A stretch of 27,616 nt of DNA from Planctomycetia bacterium (GTDB lineage Bacteria; Planctomycetota; UBA1135; GCA-002686595), in NCBI GenBank assembly GCA_005778045.1, contig SXKQ01000116.1, positions 1-27,616 of the forward strand, given 5' to 3'. This document shows, one piece after another, positions 21,954 through 27,616 of the stretch (position 1 is its first letter; each line of letters starts with the position of its first letter). The notes beneath the pieces are model-generated. The model saw nothing but the letters and a program-made list of their open reading frames with translations. It was not told where the DNA came from and did not search any database. A program made the position numbers and the translations under genes.

Positions 21954-23867
21954 TCAGCCGCGGAAGCTGGCGATCTCGGCTACGAACAACGGCCCGAGGT
22001 CGGCGAGCTTGGCTTGGCCGATGCCGCGGATGCCGCGCAGCTCGTCGAGGGTCGTGGGGCGCAGTGCCGCGAGCTCCTGCAGCGTGCGGTCGCCGAAGAT
22101 CAGGTAGGGCGGGACGCCGCGCTCGCGCGCGAGGCGGCGGCGCAGGTTGCGCAGGCGCTCGAACAGCGTGGCATCGACCGTGAGCTCGATCTCCGCGCCG
22201 TCGCTCGTGACCGCCGTGCGGCCGCCCCCCGCGCCGTCGGGCTCGAGCGAGAGCTTGCCACGGCGCGTGGTCACGACGCGCGCCGGGGCTGCGCGGCGCG
22301 AGCGCGGCGGGACCGGCAGGTCGTAGAGCTGCACGTCGCGCTGTGCCTTCATGACCTCGACGCCCGTGCGCGTCAGCGACAGCGTGGGGTACTGGCCAGG
22401 CGCGACGCGCAGATGGTCGAGGCCGACGAGCTGCTCGATCCAGTGGCGGATCTCGCGCGGATGGCGCTCGTGGAGCAGGCCAAAGGTGCTGAGCCGGTCG
22501 TGGCCCGCGGCGCGGATGCGCTCGGTGGAGGCGCCGCGCAGCACGTCCGCGACGTGACCCGCGCCGTAGCGCTGCTCGCAGCGCACCACGCACGAGAGGA
22601 TCATCTGCGCGACGCGCGGGGCATCGGCGGCCGCGCGCAGCTCGCCGAGGCACACGTCGCAGGCTCCGCAGGTCTCTCCGCCGGTCCACTCTTGCCCGAA
22701 GTGCTGCACGAGGAAGCGATGACGGCAGGTCGCGCTGGTCGCGAGGCTGTACATTTCCGACAGGCGCTCGAGCGAGCGCTCGGCCTCCTGCGGGTCGATC
22801 TCGACACCGGAGGCGCGCGCCTCGGAGTGACTGCGCTCCTGGAGATTGCGCCAGCCGTGGTAGTCGGCGCCGCTGTACAGCATCACGCACTCGCTCGGAA
22901 GGCCGTCGCGGCCCGCACGTCCGGTCTCCTGTGCGAACTGCTCGACGCCCTTCGGCAGCGCGGCGTGCACCACGAAGCGCACGTCGGGGCGGTCGATGCC
23001 CATGCCGAAGGCCACCGTGGCGACGATCACCTCGATCTCCTCGGCGAGGAAGCGCGCCTGGTTCTCCTCGCGCGTCGCGGCCCCGAGGCCCGCGTGGTAG
23101 GGGAGGCAGCGAATTCCGGCGCGTGCGAGCTCCGGCGCGAGCTCGTCGACGTCCGTGCGGCGCAGGCAGTACACGATGCCGGCCTCGCCCGGGTGGCGGC
23201 GGATCACGGACAGCACCTGCTCGACCTCCTCGGCGCGCGGCAGGAAGCGATAGGTCAGGTTCGCGCGGTCGAAGTTGCCGACGAGTACCTCTGGCTCGCG
23301 CAGCCCGAGCTGGCGCACGATGTCGGCGCGCACCTGCGGCGTCGCGGTGGCCGTGAAGGTCTGGATGGGTACGTTGGGCAGGAGCGTGCGCAGCTCGCCG
23401 ATGCGGCGGTACTCCGGCCGGAAGTCGTGGCCCCAGTGGCTGCTGCAGTGCGCCTCGTCGACCACCAGCGTCGCGAGCCCGAGCTGGGACAGCTCCTCGA
23501 TGAAGCCGGGCACGACAAAGCGCTCCGGCGAGACGAACAGCAGCTTGAGCGCGCCCGCGCGCAGGCGCTGGAAGACCTCGCGCTTCTCGCTCGTCTCCTG
23601 CGCGCTCGTCAGCATCGCGGCCTGCACGCCGCTCTCGGCGAGGCCCGCGATCTGGTCCTGCATGAGCGAGATCAGCGGACTCAGCACGACCGTCAGGCCA
23701 TCGCGGACGAGCGCCGGAGCCTGGTAGCACAGGCTCTTGCCGCCGCCGGTGGCGAGCACGACCAGAGCGTCGCGTCGCTCGAGGCTCGCGAGCATCGCCT
23801 CGGCCTGCAGCGGCCGCAGCTCGGAATAGCCCCAGACGCGCGCGACGACCTCGCGCAGCTCGTCCAT
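21954..23867 (-). CDS. recQ: ATP-dependent DNA helicase RecQ
   Basis: A 637-residue superfamily-2 3'-5' DNA helicase acting in recombination and replication-fork repair. The order is as in bacterial RecQ. The helicase core has Walker A ATGGGKSL (39-46), motif II DEAH (137-140), the aromatic-rich loop after it (CSSHWGHDFR), TATATP (172-177) and QETGRAGRDG (313-322). The zinc-binding subdomain has Cys381, Cys400, Cys403 and Cys406. The RQC winged helix covers ~410-510. A linker follows, and a C-terminal HRDC domain (~562-637) ends in the helix-hairpin-like LRGIRGIGQAKL. The start ATG 23867 is preceded by GGGAAAGG and places the GYSELRPLQ motif at the normal distance; ATG 23900 is an alternative. 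All key residues are intact. Confidence 0.94.
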   Translation of the reverse strand: MDELREVVARVWGYSELRPLQAEAMLASLERRDALVVLATGGGKSLCYQAPALVRDGLTVVLSPLISLMQDQIAGLAESGVQAAMLTSAQETSEKREVFQRLRAGALKLLFVSPERFVVPGFIEELSQLGLATLVVDEAHCSSHWGHDFRPEYRRIGELRTLLPNVPIQTFTATATPQVRADIVRQLGLREPEVLVGNFDRANLTYRFLPRAEEVEQVLSVIRRHPGEAGIVYCLRRTDVDELAPELARAGIRCLPYHAGLGAATREENQARFLAEEIEVIVATVAFGMGIDRPDVRFVVHAALPKGVEQFAQETGRAGRDGLPSECVMLYSGADYHGWRNLQERSHSEARASGVEIDPQEAERSLERLSEMYSLATSATCRHRFLVQHFGQEWTGGETCGACDVCLGELRAAADAPRVAQMILSCVVRCEQRYGAGHVADVLRGASTERIRAAGHDRLSTFGLLHERHPREIRHWIEQLVGLDHLRVAPGQYPTLSLTRTGVEVMKAQRDVQLYDLPVPPRSRRAAPARVVTTRRGKLSLEPDGAGGGRTAVTSDGAEIELTVDATLFERLRNLRRRLARERGVPPYLIFGDRTLQELAALRPTTLDELRGIRGIGQAKLADLGPLFVAEIASFRG

Positions 23868-23990
23868 GCCCTTTCCCCGTTCCAGCGTTCCCGTGCCCAT
23901 CGCCCCAACCCGCGATTGGACCCCGCCGCAGTCCGCGATCAAGCGGGGAAACCGGCTGGCGCGACGATTTTCGCGACTTTCGAGCCGCGC

Positions 23991-24920
23991 TCAGTCCTCG
24001 AAACGACCGCGCAGGTCCGGCGGGAGCAGCGGGCAGGCCTCCGTCGGCGGAGCGAAGAGGCGGCGGCGGACGCGCGCGACGCCGGAGTAGCCGAGGTCGA
24101 GCAGGGGCGCCGGCACGAGGGCGCCGGGCGCGGCGGTCAGGCGCCACAGGCCGCCGAGGCGCGCGGCGATGTGGCGTGCCGCGCGCGAGCGCACCAGCGT
24201 GCGACCGTCCGCGGTGCGCACGAGCACGCTGTCGGGGAGCTCGCGAATCGTCTCGCTCGCGAACTCGCGCGCGAAGCACGCGCCGCCGATGGGCGCGAAG
24301 GTGAGCGGCTCGGGCGAGCGATCCTCGGAGAGCACGAAGCGCACGCTCCGGTGGCACAGGCCGCAGGAGCCGTCGTAGAAGACCCGCTCGGGGCCGCGTG
24401 CCCGCAGGCCTGGAATCCAACCCGGGTCGCACGCGAGCGCGGCGTAGAAGAGCGGGGCGAGCACCAGTTCACTGCGGAATAGCCACCACGTCGAGAGCGA
24501 GCCCGCGCAGGCCGCGAGAGCGAGGGCGCGCACGTAGTTGGGCAGCGCCCAGTGGCCGCGCGGATCGACCCGGCCGCGCGCATCGAGCGAGAGGAACGGC
24601 GCGGGAGGGACCGCGAGGTGCAGGAGCACCGCGAGCGCGAGCCAGTGCAACTGCCCCGGGCCGCGCTCGCTCCCGACGAAGCCGGCGGCGATCAAGGTCG
24701 GCGCAAGCAGGAAGGCGCTCGCACGCTCCTTCCAGCCGAGCGCGAACGCGAGGCTGAACGCGAATCCGGCTAGGAGCAGCGCGGCCTCGACAGGCTCGGC
24801 TCCCGGAGTGCGCAGCGCGAAGCGCGCGGCGATCGCGAGGCCGAAGAGAGTGCGCAGCACGCTGTACTGACCGCCGGTCCAGCCGTTCTTCGACGCAGCA
24901 AGAGGAGGTCCAGAATTCAC
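23991..24920 (-). CDS. HTTM-like membrane domain fused to DCC (DUF393) thiol-disulfide oxidoreductase
   Basis: A 309-residue two-part protein. Residues ~15-165 contain five or six hydrophobic segments starting at GGQYSVLRTLFGLAIAARF, which is close to the conserved first helix of HTTM (vitamin-K-dependent gamma-carboxylase-like) proteins. The domain is shorter than the usual ~280 residues. Residues ~180-300 are a DCC/DUF393 domain with RVFYDGSCGLCHRSVRFV, containing the Cys186-x-x-Cys189 pair of a thioredoxin-like active site. A bifunctional redox membrane protein is therefore likely, with thiol chemistry on the cytoplasmic or periplasmic side. The start is GTG 24920, because earlier in-frame codons overlap the 5' end of the divergent gene. 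No Shine-Dalgarno is visible, so the start is tentative. The substrate is unknown. Confidence 0.8.
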   Translation of the reverse strand: MNSGPPLAASKNGWTGGQYSVLRTLFGLAIAARFALRTPGAEPVEAALLLAGFAFSLAFALGWKERASAFLLAPTLIAAGFVGSERGPGQLHWLALAVLLHLAVPPAPFLSLDARGRVDPRGHWALPNYVRALALAACAGSLSTWWLFRSELVLAPLFYAALACDPGWIPGLRARGPERVFYDGSCGLCHRSVRFVLSEDRSPEPLTFAPIGGACFAREFASETIRELPDSVLVRTADGRTLVRSRAARHIAARLGGLWRLTAAPGALVPAPLLDLGYSGVARVRRRLFAPPTEACPLLPPDLRGRFED

Positions 24921-24970
24921 GCCAAGGAGACGATGCGCGCGCGGCTCCGCGAAGTCAAACTGCGGTCCAC

Positions 24971-24976
24971 GGAGGT
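24971..24976 (+). promoter_or_regulatory. Shine-Dalgarno for the TPR lipoprotein gene
   Basis: GGAGGT five bases upstream of ATG 24981. It favours this start over the in-frame ATG at 24933, whose AAGGAG is only three bases away. Confidence 0.65.
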
Positions 24977-24980
24977 CACG

Positions 24981-25988
24981 ATGTCGCGCGCGTACCATGC
25001 ACTTCTTCCCCTCGTTCTCTCGTTTGCCTGCCAAACACCACCGTCGCGTCATTCCGCGTCGGTCTTGCCCGCGAGCGTGTCCGCCGCTGCCGACGTGAGC
25101 GCGTTGCGTGCGGTCCCCAGCGGTGCGCAGGCGGTCTCGCTGCTCGGTTCAGCGCTCTACCCGCCGCTGCTCGCCTCGGTTGCGCAAGCGACGCGGCAGG
25201 GTCAGCTGGAAGCCGCGGTACGTGACCTCGAGGCGCATCCCGACGAGCCCGAGGCCCTGATCTGGTTGGGACGTCGTCTGGGCTACTTGGGCCGCTTTCG
25301 CGAAGCGATCGATGCGTTCACACTCGGCGTGGAGCGCTTTCCCGAGGATGCGCGCTTCCTGCGCCACCGCGGTCACAGGCTGATCACCGTGCGCGAGTTC
25401 GAGCTCGCGGCACGCGATCTCGAGCGGGCCGCCGAGCTCGAGCGCGGCAAGCCCGACAGCGCAGAGCCCGACGGACAGCCCAACGCCGCCGGGGTCCTGC
25501 TCGAGACGTTGCAGTCGAACATCCACTACCACCTTGGGCTCGCGCGCTTCCTGCAGGGCGACTTTGCGCGTGCGGAGCCGGCGTGGCGGCGCTGTCTCGA
25601 GCTCTCGACGAACGACGACAACCGCTGCTCCGCGACGTGGTGGCTGTGCAACACGCTGCGACGGCTCGGCCGCGGGGACGAGGCTCGCGAGGCCGCCGTC
25701 GCGATTCGCGACCGGATGCAGATCGTCGACTACGACTCGTACCACGCGCTGTGCCTCGCGCATCGCGACGGCGCCGATATCGACGCACTCGCCGCGCGCG
25801 GCCGTACGGCGGGTCCGAATTCGAGCGACTTCGGCACGTTCCTCTTCGGCGCCGGGCACTTCGCCCTGCTCGCGGGCGATCGCACGCGAGCGCGAGCCCT
25901 CTTCGAGGAGTGTGTGCGCGGCCCTGCGTGGCACGCCTTCGGCTCGATCGCCGCCGAGGCGGAGCTCGCGCGGCTGCGCGCGGACTGA
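24981..25988 (+). CDS. TPR-repeat lipoprotein of unknown function
   Basis: A 335-residue envelope protein. The N-terminus MSRAYHALLPLVLSFAC is a likely lipoprotein signal, although the lipobox (SFAC) is not ideal. At least four tetratricopeptide-like helix pairs can be read: EALIWLGRRLGYLGRFREAIDAFTLG (~90-115), the FELAARDLERAAEL pair (~147-160), HYHLGLARFLQGDFARAEPAWRRCLEL (~185-211) and FALLAGDRTRARALFEEC near the end. TPR arrays bind peptides or partner proteins; no enzymatic motif is present. The start 24981 is chosen for GGAGGT at a five-base spacing. It is divergent from the HTTM-DUF393 gene, with only about 60 bp between starts. The function is unknown. Confidence 0.8.
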   Translation: MSRAYHALLPLVLSFACQTPPSRHSASVLPASVSAAADVSALRAVPSGAQAVSLLGSALYPPLLASVAQATRQGQLEAAVRDLEAHPDEPEALIWLGRRLGYLGRFREAIDAFTLGVERFPEDARFLRHRGHRLITVREFELAARDLERAAELERGKPDSAEPDGQPNAAGVLLETLQSNIHYHLGLARFLQGDFARAEPAWRRCLELSTNDDNRCSATWWLCNTLRRLGRGDEAREAAVAIRDRMQIVDYDSYHALCLAHRDGADIDALAARGRTAGPNSSDFGTFLFGAGHFALLAGDRTRARALFEECVRGPAWHAFGSIAAEAELARLRAD

Positions 25989-25998
25989 AGGACGAGGC

Positions 25999-26031
25999 GG
26001 GCGCCGCGTCCCGCTCGGGGATGCGACGCCC
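25999..26031. terminator. Imperfect stem-loop between convergent genes
   Basis: Arms gggcgccgcgtcc (25999-26011) and ggatgcgacgccc (26019-26031) pair at 12 of 13 positions in plus-strand RNA, counting one G-U, with a 7-base loop. It lies 11 bp after the TPR lipoprotein stop and 26 bp before the cysN-cysC stop, as expected for a shared terminator. No T-tract is present. Confidence 0.5.
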
Positions 26032-26056
26032 GCTGTGTCCGTTGGCGTTCGCTGGT

Positions 26057-27616
26057 TCAGCGCAGGAGCATGCGACTCGCGAGCAGCTCGAGGATGCGCG
26101 CGACGTTGACCTCGAGCGAGGTCGAGCCGGTGTCGAGGCGCAGGACCGGCGCACTCGGGGGATCGTAGGGCGTGTCGACGCCCGGGACGTTCGAGATCTC
26201 GCCCTTGCGGGCGCGGGCGTAGAAGCCGGTCGTGTCGCGGCTCTCGCAACTTGCGAGCGGTGCGTCGCAGAAGATCTCGAGGAAGCGCTCGGCACCGACG
26301 GCGGTGCGGGCGCGCTCGCGTTGCTCTGCGGTGGGCGACACGAAGGCCGCGATCACCACCTGCCCGTGGTCGTTCAGGAGCCTCGCCAGCTCGCCAGCTC
26401 GGCGCACGTGCTCGATGCGATCGCGCGCGGAGAACCCGAGGTCCGACGAGAGGCCCTTGCGCAGCGACTCGCCGTCGAGGACGACGGACTGCACGCCGCG
26501 CTCGAAGAGCGTGGCCTCGAGCGCGTGGGCGAGAGAACTCTTGCCGGAGCGCGGCAGGCCCGTGAGCCAGAGCGTGAAGGGGCGCTGGCCGATGCGCGCG
26601 GCGCGCGCCTCGGGTGTGACCGATCCGGAGCCCGGGGTCAGGTTCGTGCCCGCGTCGCGCGAGCGGCGCTCGCGGTCGAGGGCCTGCTCGGCCGGCGTGC
26701 GGTCGAGGATCATGCCCGCGCCGACCGTCGCGTTCGTCATGCGATCGATCAGGATGAATGCGCCGGTGTGGCGGTTCTTGGCGTAGGGGTCCGTGGCGAG
26801 CGGCTTGGCGCACTCGAGCCGGATGCGGCCGATCTCGTTGAGGCCGAGCTGCGCGGCGTCCTCGCTCTTCAGCGTGTTGACGTCGATCTTGTAGCGCAGG
26901 TCCGTGACGGCGACGGGCGCCATCAGCGTGCTCTGCTTGATCAGGTACTGGCGTCCAGCCGTGAGCGCGGCCTCGTTCATCCAGACGACCATCGCCTCGA
27001 CTCCGTGCTCGAGCGTCGGCGCGTTGTTCGGACGCGCGATCAGGTCGCCGCGACTGATGTCGATCTCGCGGTCGAGGGTGATCGTGACGGCCATGCCCGG
27101 GCCTGCCTCCTCGGTCTCGGCGCCGGACACGAACACCTGCTTGACGAAGGCGCGACGCCCCGAGGGCAGCGCCACGATCTCGTCGCCTTGGCGGAGGATG
27201 CCCGAGGCGAGCGTGCCCGCGAAGCCACGGAAGTCGAGGTTGGGGCGCAGCACGAGCTGCACCGGCAGGCGCAGGTCGATCGAGTTGCGGTCTCCGGCGA
27301 TGTGCACGGTCTCGAGGTAGTCGAGCAGCGGCGCGCCTTGGTACCACGGCATGGTCGTCGAGCGGCCGACGACGTTTTCGCCACGGCGCGCGCTCATCGG
27401 GATGAAGTGCACGTCGGGAATCGACAGACGCGCGAGGAACTCGGCGCAGTCGCGCCGGATCTGCTCGAAGGTCGTCCGCGAGTATTCCACGAGGTCCATC
27501 TTGTTGACCGCGATGACCACGTGCTTGATGCCGAGCAGCGAGCAGATGAAGGCGTGGCGGCGCGTCTGCGCGAGCACGCCCTTGCGTGCGTCGATGAGCA
27601 CGATCGCCAGGTCGGC
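26057..27616 (-). CDS. cysNC: Bifunctional sulfate adenylyltransferase subunit 1 / adenylylsulfate kinase CysN-CysC (5' end cut by window edge)
   Basis: 519 residues of a NodQ-type fusion; the family is usually ~630-640, so roughly the first 115 residues, including the GTPase P-loop, lie beyond the edge. The CysN part shows LIDARKGVLAQTRRHAFI, NKMDLVEYS (G4 guanine specificity motif) and PMSARRGENVV (G5). EF-Tu-like barrel domains follow, with FRGFAGTLASG and GDLIARPNNAP. The CysC part starts at FTLWLTGLPRSGKSSL (P-loop), with LDGESLRKGL, LGFSARDRIEHVRR, AFVSP and GFYARARKGEI. It makes APS from sulfate and ATP with GTP hydrolysis, then phosphorylates it to PAPS. The kinase motif that is usually LDGDN reads LDGES here. 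cysD would be expected just upstream, outside the window. Confidence 0.93.
   Translation of the reverse strand, partial: ADLAIVLIDARKGVLAQTRRHAFICSLLGIKHVVIAVNKMDLVEYSRTTFEQIRRDCAEFLARLSIPDVHFIPMSARRGENVVGRSTTMPWYQGAPLLDYLETVHIAGDRNSIDLRLPVQLVLRPNLDFRGFAGTLASGILRQGDEIVALPSGRRAFVKQVFVSGAETEEAGPGMAVTITLDREIDISRGDLIARPNNAPTLEHGVEAMVVWMNEAALTAGRQYLIKQSTLMAPVAVTDLRYKIDVNTLKSEDAAQLGLNEIGRIRLECAKPLATDPYAKNRHTGAFILIDRMTNATVGAGMILDRTPAEQALDRERRSRDAGTNLTPGSGSVTPEARAARIGQRPFTLWLTGLPRSGKSSLAHALEATLFERGVQSVVLDGESLRKGLSSDLGFSARDRIEHVRRAGELARLLNDHGQVVIAAFVSPTAEQRERARTAVGAERFLEIFCDAPLASCESRDTTGFYARARKGEISNVPGVDTPYDPPSAPVLRLDTGSTSLEVNVARILELLASRMLLR

Noticed and set aside
1..27616. CRISPR array, insertion sequence or prophage
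   Set aside because: No regularly spaced direct repeats, transposase, integrase or terminal inverted repeats with target duplications were seen. The only tandem repeat is the short G-rich one at 1370-1413.

Overview
This is a very GC-rich window (by eye close to 70 % G+C), densely packed and mostly transcribed leftward. The gene content points to Planctomycetota or a close relative. The indicators are a paired DUF1592/DUF1552 "planctomycete cytochrome" operon, a sulfatase remnant, a secreted legume-type lectin, futalosine-pathway menaquinone genes, lipoproteins and secreted proteins of no known family. Myxococcota also carry several of these families, so the phylum call is an inference. No rRNA, tRNA, CRISPR array, transposase or phage gene was found.

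Layout, left to right. (1) 1-1272, minus: the 5' part of mqnD and a complete mqnB, overlapping by 4 bp (futalosine route to menaquinone). (2) 1273-1587: a G-rich divergent spacer with a tandem 16-mer and G-quadruplex potential. (3) 1588-2919, plus: an Atg22/UMF1-type MFS permease, convergent with and overlapping the next operon by 14 bp. (4) 2906-7274, minus: a three-gene ABC export operon (ATPase, double FtsX-type permease, AttH-like lipocalin lipoprotein) joined by 4-bp and 1-bp overlaps. (5) 7428-10990, minus: the DUF1592 multi-domain cytochrome-like protein and the DUF1552 protein, overlapping by 4 bp. (6) 11091-12335, minus: a secreted beta-rich protein of unknown function with a GTG start, a good Shine-Dalgarno and a clear intrinsic terminator. 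(7) 12647-14806, plus: a lipoprotein S9 peptidase. (8) 14914-16134, minus: a secreted L-type lectin. A large stem-loop separates it from the convergent S9 gene. (9) 16217-20165, minus: a complete three-subunit molybdenum hydroxylase operon of the 4-hydroxybenzoyl-CoA reductase type, again with overlapping genes. (10) 20208-21698, minus: a decayed sulfatase with frame changes, a deleted middle, no catalytic motif and an in-frame TAA. (11) 21954-23867, minus: RecQ helicase. (12) 23991-24920, minus: an HTTM-like membrane domain fused to a DCC/DUF393 thiol-disulfide domain. (13) 24981-25988, plus: a TPR lipoprotein. (14) 26057-27616, minus: a bifunctional CysN-CysC (sulfate activation), cut by the window edge.

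The window looks like ordinary chromosome with several self-contained operons rather than one large system. The most interesting unit is the 4-hydroxybenzoyl-CoA-reductase-like operon. Its beta subunit keeps the four-cysteine loop that binds the extra [4Fe-4S] cluster of the true reductases, with identical spacing, which suggests low-potential, ferredoxin-linked chemistry rather than ordinary xanthine-dehydrogenase-type oxidation. The HTTM-DUF393 fusion and the lipocalin ABC exporter are the other units whose biology is poorly known.
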